Source of the DNA: Vicinamibacterales bacterium
GTDB lineage: Bacteria; Acidobacteriota; Vicinamibacteria; Vicinamibacterales; UBA2999
Assembly: GCA_030680175.1 (NCBI GenBank)
Contig: JAUXWO010000036.1
Location: forward strand, 85,374 to 149,373
DNA: 64,000 bases
Direction of reading: 5' to 3'
This document shows positions 43,818 to 52,144 of the stretch, in pieces (position 1 is the stretch's first letter; each line of letters opens with the position of its first letter). The notes below the pieces were generated by a model. It saw only the letters and a list, made by a program, of their open reading frames with translations, ran no database searches and was not told where the DNA came from. Both the position numbers and the translations under genes were made by a program.

Positions 43818-44157
43818 AGTCGGACCTCCTCACAAAGCCTCCCGTGCACGATGCAGCGAAAGACACCAGCTGGCGCGGTCCGGTGCCAAGAGTGACGCGA
43901 ATCACGCGACGTCAACGGCAGGTGCGCTCACCGCGTCCCTGCCGTTACACGCCCGTGCCGAGCGGGCGCGAAAGGTGGCCGGACCCGCCGCCCCACCCCG
44001 GGAGGTGAATGAAGGCGGCGAGCCGGCCTGCCGGACCCGCGCCACCGGTCCGGCACGCTGAAGATCATCACGACCGGCGTAACCCACCGCTGCGCCCAAC
44101 GCAGTAACAGAGGATGATGAGCCAGACGCACCGCGCATTCCGCCACAGGCGCGCACG
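43818..44157. other. 340-bp divergent spacer
   Basis: This gap separates the TonB receptor (minus) and an ECF sigma gene (plus). I see GTAACA (44104-44109) with GACG 15 bp later, a poor relative of the ECF motif, and a GTAACG on the minus strand at 43948-43943 without a -10 at the right spacing. No gene or strong hairpin is evident. Confidence 0.4.
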
Positions 44158-44853
44158 ATGAGCGGACAGTCCTTGGACCCGGGCGGTCGTTACAACGGCG
44201 TGACAGCTGATGCCGTGGCACGCCACGCATCCGCGGCCCTGCCGGACGACGCCACGCTCGTCGACGCGCTGCAGGCCGGGGACGTCGACATGTTCTCGGC
44301 GGTGGTCGATCACTACCACCGCTCCCTGCTCCGCGTCGCCACGACCTGGGTCCGCTCGAAGGAGGCCGCCGAGGAGGCCGTCCAGGACACCTGGCTCGCG
44401 GTGATCACCGGACTGCCGCGGTTCGAGCGGCGCGCCAGCTTCAAGACCTGGCTCTTTCGCATCCTGGCCAACCGCGCGCGCACGCGTGCCGTCCGCGACG
44501 GCCGTCTGGTCCCGTTCTCGGCCCTGCTGCCCGAAGGCACCGACGACGACGACGGGCCGGCGCTCGAGCGCTTTGCGGCCAACGGCCAGTGGGCGGTCCC
44601 GCCGTCCGCCTGGGACGCCGACGACCCCGAGGCGCAGGGCCTGCGGAAGGAGGTCGGGGCGGTCATCGCACGGGCCGTGGAGGCGCTCCCCCCCGCCCAA
44701 CGTGCCGTGTTCACGCTGCGTGACATCGAAGGCCTGGATGCCGCCGACGCGTGTAACATTCTGGACGTGAGCGAGACCAACCAGCGAGTGCTGTTGCACC
44801 GGGCGCGGACGCGCCTCCGCGCCGCCGTTGAGGCGCATCGGACCACACGTTGA
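44158..44853 (+). CDS. ECF sigma factor
   Basis: The 231-residue protein has region 2 (FSAVVDHYHRSLLRVATTWV, EEAVQDTWLAVITGLPRF, SFKTWLFRILANRARTRAV) and region 4 (ALPPAQRAVFTLRDIEGLDA and the helix-turn-helix NILDVSETNQRVLLHRART). A long acidic linker lies in between (EGTDDDDGPALERF). It overlaps the following small anti-sigma gene by one base (TGATG), the usual arrangement for a sigma/anti-sigma pair. Confidence 0.92.
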   Translation: MSGQSLDPGGRYNGVTADAVARHASAALPDDATLVDALQAGDVDMFSAVVDHYHRSLLRVATTWVRSKEAAEEAVQDTWLAVITGLPRFERRASFKTWLFRILANRARTRAVRDGRLVPFSALLPEGTDDDDGPALERFAANGQWAVPPSAWDADDPEAQGLRKEVGAVIARAVEALPPAQRAVFTLRDIEGLDAADACNILDVSETNQRVLLHRARTRLRAAVEAHRTTR

Positions 44854-45086
44854 TGATGCCGACCTGCCGGGACGTAACGCGTAAGGCCACCGCCCTGGAC
44901 GAGGGGGCGCTTCCTTGGCTCGAACGCATGGCCCTGCAGGTGCATCTGCTCATGTGCGCGCACTGCCGCCGCTACGTGGCCCAGTTGAGGCTCGTCCGCC
45001 GTCAGGCCGCCACGCTTCCCCGCGACGCGGCCCCCGGCGAGCTGCAGGCCCACGTCCGCGACTGGTTCAAGCATCGGACGCCATAG
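44853..45086 (+). CDS. zinc-finger anti-sigma factor (zf-HC2-like)
   Basis: The 77-residue protein carries the zinc-binding pattern HLLMCAHCRRY (His-x3-Cys-x2-Cys) typical of ZAS-type anti-sigma factors, with an additional Cys (PTCRDVT) near the N-terminus. It lacks a membrane helix, so it would be a soluble regulator of the ECF factor encoded just upstream. ATG 44853 overlaps the sigma stop codon. Confidence 0.82.
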   Translation: MMPTCRDVTRKATALDEGALPWLERMALQVHLLMCAHCRRYVAQLRLVRRQAATLPRDAAPGELQAHVRDWFKHRTP

Positions 45087-45143
45087 GCGCGCCCGAGGTG
45101 CCGCCCGCGGTCGGTCCCTGCGATAGACTTGAACCGATTCCGT

Positions 45144-46358
45144 ATGCGCTGGCTTCTCGCGTCTCTGTCGCTCGTGTGCGCCCTCGCCGCGGCGCCTGCC
45201 ACGGCCCAGGAGACCCGCGCCGAGCTGCTCGCACAGCAGCGCGCCGAACGCGCGAAGGACACCGCCCCCTACGAGCCGAATCCCGTCGAGCGCGGCCTCC
45301 TGCTGGTCGACGAGCATCGCATCTTCGATCGCCTGGCGGGGGGGCTGTACGGCTTCTACCCCCGCGTCGGCGGCTTCCCCACCGGCAGCGGCCTGGCCGG
45401 CGGGGTGGGCTACCGCAAGGCGATCGCCAGCGGCCAGTGGGCGTTCGACGCGGGCGCGGCCGCCTCCACCCGCGGCTACAAGGCCGTGCAGCTGGCGACC
45501 GGCCTGCCACGCCTATTCAATGGATGGGTGGAAGTCGGCGCCGCCTGGACCTGGCGCGACCACACGCAGGAGGACTTCTTCGGCCTCGGCGCCTCGTCGG
45601 CGCTCGACGCGCGGACGAGCTATCGCCTGCGCGGCCACGAGCTGAGCGCGCTCCTCGCCCTCCGGCCGTTCCCGTGGCTCACGGCGGGCAGCCGCATCGG
45701 CCTCCTGCATGACGATGTGCTGGCAGGCACGGATGGCGCGCTGCCGCCGATCCACGCGGGCTTCACCGAGGCGACGGCCCCGGGCCTCTCGCGCGCGCCG
45801 CGGCTCGGCTACCACCGCCTCTTCCTCGACGTGGACTACCGCGACGAACGGTCCAATCCCCGCGGCGGCGGCCGGTACGAGCTGAGCTGGGGGTGGTACG
45901 ACGACCGGCAGAGCGGCGCGTTCGACTTCGGCCGTACGGACGTCGAGCTCCTGCAGATCTTCCCCATCTTCGACAAGAAGCGGCAGTTCGTCGTGCGTGT
46001 GCAGTCCAGCCACATCGAGGCCGAGTCGGCCGCGCGCGTGCCGTTCTTCCTGATGCCGTCGGTCGGCGGCAGCGAGTCGCTGCGCGGCTTCCGCGAGCAC
46101 CGCTTCCGCGATGCCAACTACGTCCTCATCAACGGCGAGTATCGCTGGGAGGCGTTCTCGGCCCTCGATCTCGCGCTCTTCTTCGATGCGGCGGATGTGG
46201 CGCCGCACTGGGACGAGCTCACGTTCCGCGACCTGAAGACGTCCTGGGGCGTGGGCTTCCGCTTCAACACCAACCGGCACGTGTTCCTGCGGCTCGATAT
46301 CGGCGCAGGCGGCCGCGAGGGCACGCGGTTCTTCCTCAAGTTCGGACCGGCCTTCTGA
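45144..46358 (+). CDS. Omp85/BamA-like outer-membrane barrel protein
   Basis: The 404-residue protein has a signal peptide (LLASLSLVCALAAAPATAQE), an N-terminal linker, and a beta-barrel of surface-antigen type (D15/BamA-like) with VGGSESLRGFREHRFRDANYV and a final aromatic strand FLKFGPAF. No POTRA repeats are visible, so it is more like a short 'barrel only' member such as the C-terminal part of TamA. The start at 45144 is chosen; TTG 45129 is possible. It overlaps by one base with the secreted kinase-like gene, so both proteins are made together. Confidence 0.85.
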   Translation: MRWLLASLSLVCALAAAPATAQETRAELLAQQRAERAKDTAPYEPNPVERGLLLVDEHRIFDRLAGGLYGFYPRVGGFPTGSGLAGGVGYRKAIASGQWAFDAGAAASTRGYKAVQLATGLPRLFNGWVEVGAAWTWRDHTQEDFFGLGASSALDARTSYRLRGHELSALLALRPFPWLTAGSRIGLLHDDVLAGTDGALPPIHAGFTEATAPGLSRAPRLGYHRLFLDVDYRDERSNPRGGGRYELSWGWYDDRQSGAFDFGRTDVELLQIFPIFDKKRQFVVRVQSSHIEAESAARVPFFLMPSVGGSESLRGFREHRFRDANYVLINGEYRWEAFSALDLALFFDAADVAPHWDELTFRDLKTSWGVGFRFNTNRHVFLRLDIGAGGREGTRFFLKFGPAF

Positions 46359-48001
46359 TGACACGCAGGCGTCTCCGTCCCGCGTTCGCACTCGGCGTGG
46401 CCCTGCTGCTGGCCGCCCTGCCGGCCGCGCCGCGCGCCACGCAGCCGGCGTTCTATCCCGACGATCCGATCGTGGTGGATCCGGAGACCGAGGACGCATC
46501 GGGCGTGCGGCCATGGAATCTCAGCGATCCGTACGACTTCCTCGAGCACACGTTCCTCCGGCCGGGCGACCGCAGCCACCGGCGCGCGCTCAACGTGAAC
46601 ACCATCGATGAAGTGCCCGACTCGAGCTGGTACACCAACCGCGGCCCGCTGGACGCGGCGACCGTCGTGCGCGGCCCCAACACCACGGACGGCCCCGCCC
46701 CCGGCGCCTGGACCATCGTCTCCGGCAAGAGCGACGGCATCACGCCGGGCTTCACCATCCGCGACACGAACGGCATCATCTGGTTCATCAAGTTCGATCC
46801 GCCCGAACACCCCGAGATGGCGACGGGCGCCGAGATCATCTCGACGAAGCTGTTCTGGGCGCTCGGCTACCACGTCCCCGAGAACCACCTCGCCACGCTG
46901 CACCGCGACAACCTCGTGATCGGCGAGCGCGCCGGGATCCGCAACGCGACCGGACAGCGGCGGCAGATCAGCGAGGCCGACGTCGACGACCTGCTCGCCA
47001 AGGCGGCCCGGCGGGAGGACGGCACGTTCCGCGTGATCGCCAGCCGCGCGCTCCCGGGCCGTCCGCTCGGCCCGTTCCGCTATCACGGCACGCGTCCCGA
47101 CGACCCGAACGACATCTTCCCGCAGGAGCACCGGCGCGAGCTGCGCGGGCTGCGCGCCTTCTCCGCGTGGCTGAACCACGACGACTCGCGCAGCATCAAC
47201 ACGCTCGACACGCTCATCGAGCGCGACGGCCGGCGGATCGTCTGGCACCACCTGATCGACTTCGGCTCGACGCTCGGCAGCGCCAGCGTGCAGGCCCAGA
47301 AAGCGCGCGCCGGCAACGAATACCTCTGGGAGGCCCGCCCCACGCTCCTGACGGCGCTCTCGCTCGGCCTCTGGGTGCGGCCCTGGATCAAGGTGCAGTA
47401 CCCGGCCCTGCCCGCCGTCGGCCGCATCGAGGCGTCGTTCTTCCAGCCCGAGACGTGGAAGCCCGAGTACCCGAACCCGGCGTTCGACAACGCCCGCCCC
47501 GACGATCTGTTCTGGGCCGCGCGCCGCGCCGTCGCGATCCCGGACGAGGTCATCGCCGCGGTGGTGCGGGCGGCCGAGTTCAGCAACCCGGCGGCCACGC
47601 AGTACCTCACGGACGTGATCATCGCGCGCCGCGACAAGATCGGCCTCGCGTGGCTGCCCGGCGTCAACCCGCTGGTCGACTTCGCGCTCGACGCCCAGGG
47701 CACGCTCACGTTCCGCAATGCCGCGGCGGACTTCGAGCGCGCAACCCCGGCCCGGGAGTACCGCGTGCGTTGGGGCCGCTTCGACAACCACACCCGTGCG
47801 GTGACGTGGGCCGGGCCCGCCGTCACGGTCCCGGTGCCCGCCGCGCAGGCGCCCGTCGAGATCCTCGACGCGCCCTTCCTGCAGGTGGAGATCGCGGCGG
47901 TGCACGAGCGGCACCCCGCCTGGGCGGTGCCGGTGGCCGTGCACTTCCGCCGCGTCCCCGGCGGATGGCAGTTGGTGGGCGTCACGCGCCTGCCCGACTG
48001 A
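46358..48001 (+). CDS. secreted protein with kinase-like motifs
   Basis: The 547-residue protein has a signal peptide (FALGVALLLAALPAAPRA). The middle of the protein has the order of a protein-kinase or HipA/FAM20-like fold: Lys145 in WFIKFDPPEHP, Glu159 in ATGAEIISTKLFWALGYHVP, the possible catalytic loop HDDSRSIN (274-281) and D301-F302-G303 in HHLIDFGSTLG. I recognise no named family; I infer a kinase-like fold from these spaced motifs. It is co-translated with the outer-membrane barrel gene (ATG overlaps TGA). A periplasmic or surface kinase would need an ATP source, so the fold may be used for binding only. Confidence 0.72.
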   Translation: MTRRRLRPAFALGVALLLAALPAAPRATQPAFYPDDPIVVDPETEDASGVRPWNLSDPYDFLEHTFLRPGDRSHRRALNVNTIDEVPDSSWYTNRGPLDAATVVRGPNTTDGPAPGAWTIVSGKSDGITPGFTIRDTNGIIWFIKFDPPEHPEMATGAEIISTKLFWALGYHVPENHLATLHRDNLVIGERAGIRNATGQRRQISEADVDDLLAKAARREDGTFRVIASRALPGRPLGPFRYHGTRPDDPNDIFPQEHRRELRGLRAFSAWLNHDDSRSINTLDTLIERDGRRIVWHHLIDFGSTLGSASVQAQKARAGNEYLWEARPTLLTALSLGLWVRPWIKVQYPALPAVGRIEASFFQPETWKPEYPNPAFDNARPDDLFWAARRAVAIPDEVIAAVVRAAEFSNPAATQYLTDVIIARRDKIGLAWLPGVNPLVDFALDAQGTLTFRNAAADFERATPAREYRVRWGRFDNHTRAVTWAGPAVTVPVPAAQAPVEILDAPFLQVEIAAVHERHPAWAVPVAVHFRRVPGGWQLVGVTRLPD

Positions 48002-48048
48002 CGCGCCAGGCGCCTGCGCTCCGGCTCTCGGCTATACTGCCCCTACTC

Positions 48049-48735
<687 letters not shown>

Positions 48736-48745
48736 GCGCGGCCTG

Positions 48746-50134
48746 GTGCGTCCCGTGCGCTCTGAACTCCGATCCCGCATCTTCCTCGCGGCGCTGGCCG
48801 TCACGACGGTCGCGCTGCTGTTCGTCACGCTCACCATGGTGGGCGGGATCGAGCCAGGCGCGCGGCTCCGGCTCGTCCTCGTCGCCGCCGTTGCGCTGGC
48901 GCTCTCGGGCGTGGTGGCGGCGGTCGTGTCCCGCGCCATCGCGGCGTCCGTCGCCGCGCGCGCCGCGGCGATCGTCGAGGTCGCCCGGCGGTACGCGCAA
49001 GGCGAACTGGCCCGCCCGCATGCCGACTACGGCGACGATGAATTGGGCGTGGCGGCGCGGGCGATGGACACGGCCGTGCAGGAGCTCGGCCGGCGTCTGA
49101 ACGAACTGCGCCGCGACCGTGCCCGGATGGAGGCGATCCTCGGCAGCATGGTCGAGGGCGTGCTCGTCGTCGACGAGGAAGGCAAGGTGCAGCTCGTCAA
49201 CGAGGCCGCGCGCCGGATGCTGCGGCTCGAGCAGGATGCCCTGGGCCGTGCCTACGTCGAGGCGATCCGCCACCCCGGCATCGTCGAGCAGCTCGATCGC
49301 GCACGCGACGGGCGCCAGCCAGACGGGCTCGAGTTCGCGCCGGCGCGCGATCCGGGCCGGACGCTGGTGGCGCGCGTCGCCCCGGTGGTGGCGGCGGGAC
49401 GCGGCGCCGTGCTCGTGCTGCACGACATCACGGACCTCAAGCGCGCCGATCAGGTCCGCCGCGACTTCGTGGCGAACGTCTCGCACGAGCTGCGAACGCC
49501 GCTGACCGCGATCAAGGGCTACGCGGAAGCGCTCATCGACGAACCGGACGATGCCGAGGCCCGCCAGCGCTTCCTGGAGATCATCCATCGCCACTCGACG
49601 CGGATGGAGCGGCTCGTGAAGGACCTGCTCCGGCTGGCGCGGCTCGATGCGGGCCAGGAGGTCCTCGAGCTGGCCGCCTGCGACGTCGAGAACGTCGTCG
49701 GCGGCATCATCGGCGACTTCGAGCAGACGATTGCGGCCAAGTCGCTGGACGTGGCCAGCCGCGTGGCCCCGGAGGCGCGGACGCTCGTCGCCGACCCGTC
49801 GAAGCTGCACGATGTGCTGCGCAACCTGATCGAGAACGCCGTGAACTACACGCCCGACCGCGGCGGCATCGAGGTGGAGGCCGCGCTCGTCGACGGCGCC
49901 TACCAGATCGTCGTCCGGGACACGGGGCCCGGGATTCCGCCCGAGGATCTCGGCCGTGTGTTCGAGCGGTTCTACCGGGTCGACAAGTCGCGCGGACGGC
50001 CCGGCGGCACGGGGCTCGGCCTCGCGATCGTGCGGCATCTGGTGGAGCTGATGGCGGGCGAGGTGCGGGTGGAGAACCGCGCCAGCGGCGGCGCGATGTT
50101 CACGGTGCGGCTGCCCACACGACGGCCGGAGTAG
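48746..50134 (+). CDS. phoR: PhoR-like sensor histidine kinase
   Basis: The 462-residue protein has two membrane helices (residues 12-60), a HAMP-like region, a PAS domain (about 120-235: ILGSMVEGVLVVDEEGKVQLV) and the HisKA motif with His247 in NVSHELRTPLTAIKGYAEAL. The ATPase domain has NLIENAVNY, DTGPGIPPED and GGTGLGLAIVRHL. It is the usual partner of the PhoB-like regulator just upstream. It starts at GTG 48746. Confidence 0.88.
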   Translation: MRPVRSELRSRIFLAALAVTTVALLFVTLTMVGGIEPGARLRLVLVAAVALALSGVVAAVVSRAIAASVAARAAAIVEVARRYAQGELARPHADYGDDELGVAARAMDTAVQELGRRLNELRRDRARMEAILGSMVEGVLVVDEEGKVQLVNEAARRMLRLEQDALGRAYVEAIRHPGIVEQLDRARDGRQPDGLEFAPARDPGRTLVARVAPVVAAGRGAVLVLHDITDLKRADQVRRDFVANVSHELRTPLTAIKGYAEALIDEPDDAEARQRFLEIIHRHSTRMERLVKDLLRLARLDAGQEVLELAACDVENVVGGIIGDFEQTIAAKSLDVASRVAPEARTLVADPSKLHDVLRNLIENAVNYTPDRGGIEVEAALVDGAYQIVVRDTGPGIPPEDLGRVFERFYRVDKSRGRPGGTGLGLAIVRHLVELMAGEVRVENRASGGAMFTVRLPTRRPE

Positions 50135-50173
50135 GCGACGGCCGTCAGCTTCCGGCTGTCGGCTGTCGGCTCC

Positions 50174-50680
50174 TCAATCCGAGACGACGTAGCTGTAGAC
50201 CTTGTAGCGGTCGCCCTGTCGCAGCAGCGACCCGAAGAGGCGCAGGCGCTCTTCGGCCCCCTCGGCGTTGGTCACGACGAGCACCGTCCGGCGCGAGACG
50301 GAGAACGTCGGATAGTCGGTGGTCTCGCCCTCGAACTCCACGCCCACCAGGGTGAACGGCTCGCCCCGGTAGCGGGCGTAGGTCTGCCGGAGGGAGTGGT
50401 CGCTGCGCTGCGCCGTCTGCCCCCAGACGTACTCGAAGGGCATGTTCCGCTCCGGCCGGCTCACCGGCAGCTCCGGCCAGACGTGCTCTCTGAACTCCTG
50501 CTCGGTCAGCGCGAGCGTCTGCAACGCCGAGAGGTCCTCCCGCGCGAATCCGTCCAGCACGGCCTGCGCGGCGGCCATCGGCGACTCGAATGTGTGGGTC
50601 AGGGGCGCCTTCGGCGCCTCGCGCGCACAGCCTGACACCAGCAGGAGTGCGAGCACCACGAAACACGCGTGTCGACTCAT
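50174..50680 (-). CDS. small lipoprotein of unknown function
   Basis: The 168-residue protein has a lipobox (LLLVSGCAR) and a compact domain with AAAQAVLDGFAREDLSALQTL, WPELPVSRPERNMPFEYVWG and YVVSD at the end. I recognise no family; the arrangement looks like an NTF2-like or SnoaL-type fold. It converges with phoR, and the gap contains short 7-bp repeats (CGGCTGT). Confidence 0.68.
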   Translation of the reverse strand: MSRHACFVVLALLLVSGCAREAPKAPLTHTFESPMAAAQAVLDGFAREDLSALQTLALTEQEFREHVWPELPVSRPERNMPFEYVWGQTAQRSDHSLRQTYARYRGEPFTLVGVEFEGETTDYPTFSVSRRTVLVVTNAEGAEERLRLFGSLLRQGDRYKVYSYVVSD

Positions 50681-50801
50681 GTCCCCCATCTATCCCTCAC
50701 CGCCCCCGTACGAGCGAACGGGCCCGGTGCCCTGGCAGCCGAACCCGCGCGCCCCGAGATGTCTCCACCTGTCCGGACCCGCCGGACCTGTCCCGCCCGT
50801 T

Positions 50802-52103
50802 TTAGCTTTGCGGAAACGCCGTCCAGCCCGCGGCCCAGCTGACCGCCGGCTTCGGCGGGAACGCGCCGACGAACGTCACCGGCTCGAAGAAGCCGTCGTT
50901 CGGCGGCTGCGCCGGCGTCATCTGGCCACCCGCCAGGGTCGCGATGCCGGTCGGCTGCCAGTCCGGGGCGTCGACGTTGAAGCAGTCGCCGATCCCGGCA
51001 TCCTCACCGACGCGCATGTTGGTGAACACACCGCTCGTCACCAGCCCCTGGGCGCTCGCGTGGAGGTTCCCGGCGTTGTTGCCATACAGGATCCAGTGGC
51101 TCAGGCGGAGACTCCCCTGATTGGCCTGCGCCACCGTCGACGCCCCGTTGACCTCGAGCCCTACGCCCTTGAAGCCGCGCACGATGAAGTTGCGCAGCTC
51201 GCCCGCCGTGCCGCGACGCAGCAGGACGCCGCGCGTGCTCTCGGACCCGAAGCGGGTCGTCGGGTCGCCGCAGAGGGTCATGTTGTAGATCGTCGGGGCC
51301 GAGCGCGGCAGCAGTTCGTTGTTGAACTCGTTGTTGTCGGCCTCGATCCCCGTGTCGGCATCGTCACCGCGCTGGGCCACGGCCAGGAACTGCGCCCGGC
51401 CGTTCCAGCCGAACGTCCAGTCGAAGCTGTCGTCACCGGTGTTCGAGGCCACCGCGTACTTGATGTCGGCACTCCCGCCGAACCACTCGAACGCGTCATC
51501 CTTGTTCATGTGCACCTGGATGTACTCGTAGGTGCCGCCGCGCCCGGTGCCCTGGAACGCGATGCCGTTCAGCTCGTTGTCCGGGCTGAACTCGGTGCCG
51601 GCGAACTCGAGCCGCACGTACCGCATGATGCCGCTGTTGTCGTTGGGGTCGTTGCCCCCGTAGACGCCCGTGTCGCCTTCACCCTCGGCGATGCCGCCGG
51701 GGACATTGATGGGCGCACGGCCGTTGATGATGATGCCCCCCCAGTCGCCACGGGCACGCGTACCGGGCGCCTGGTCGCTCGTGAACACGATGGGCGCCGC
51801 CGCCGTGCCAATGGCGTTCAGCCGGCCGCCGCGCAGCACGATCAGGGTTCCGACGCTCCCGGCCTCCCCCACCACGCGGGTGCCCGCCTGGATGTTGAGG
51901 GTGGCGCCTTCCTCGATGAACACCGCGCCACGCAGGACCCAGTGCCGGTCGTTGGTCCACGTCACGTTGCCACGAATGCGGCCGGAGTGCACCTGGACGG
52001 GCTTGCCGTCCACGATGACCTGCGCGTGCATCGGCATCACCGTCAGCAGCGCCATGATGGCCGCCAGAGCGAGCCCGCCCGCGAGATTGATACGCTTCTT
52101 CAT
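50802..52103 (-). CDS. secreted beta-helix-like protein, TonB receptor partner
   Basis: The 433-residue protein has a signal peptide (GGLALAAIMALLTVMPMHAQ) and many short repeats of the beta-helix type (WVLRGAVFIEEGATLNIQAG, TLIVLRGGRLNAIGTAAAPIV, GDWGGIIINGRAPINVPGG, GNDPNDNSGIMRYVRLEFAG). Proteins of this kind accompany SusC-like or Oar-like receptors. AGGAG precedes ATG 52103, and it begins 42 bp after the receptor gene on the same strand. With the Pho-box array before the receptor, both probably serve uptake of a phosphorus-containing nutrient. Confidence 0.85.
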   Translation of the reverse strand: MKKRINLAGGLALAAIMALLTVMPMHAQVIVDGKPVQVHSGRIRGNVTWTNDRHWVLRGAVFIEEGATLNIQAGTRVVGEAGSVGTLIVLRGGRLNAIGTAAAPIVFTSDQAPGTRARGDWGGIIINGRAPINVPGGIAEGEGDTGVYGGNDPNDNSGIMRYVRLEFAGTEFSPDNELNGIAFQGTGRGGTYEYIQVHMNKDDAFEWFGGSADIKYAVASNTGDDSFDWTFGWNGRAQFLAVAQRGDDADTGIEADNNEFNNELLPRSAPTIYNMTLCGDPTTRFGSESTRGVLLRRGTAGELRNFIVRGFKGVGLEVNGASTVAQANQGSLRLSHWILYGNNAGNLHASAQGLVTSGVFTNMRVGEDAGIGDCFNVDAPDWQPTGIATLAGGQMTPAQPPNDGFFEPVTFVGAFPPKPAVSWAAGWTAFPQS

Positions 52104-52144
52104 GATCTCCTCGTTGCCCTTCATCGGTCTCTGCGCCCCGTGTC

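Noticed and set aside
43943..43948. GTAACG on the minus strand upstream of the TonB receptor
   Set aside because: The bases 16 bp downstream are CGCA, not GAC, and the site is about 125 bp from the start; not counted in the regulon.
44874..44879. GTAACG inside the anti-sigma gene
   Set aside because: It lies in coding sequence, and the downstream GGAC is 17-18 bp away without a gene start behind it.
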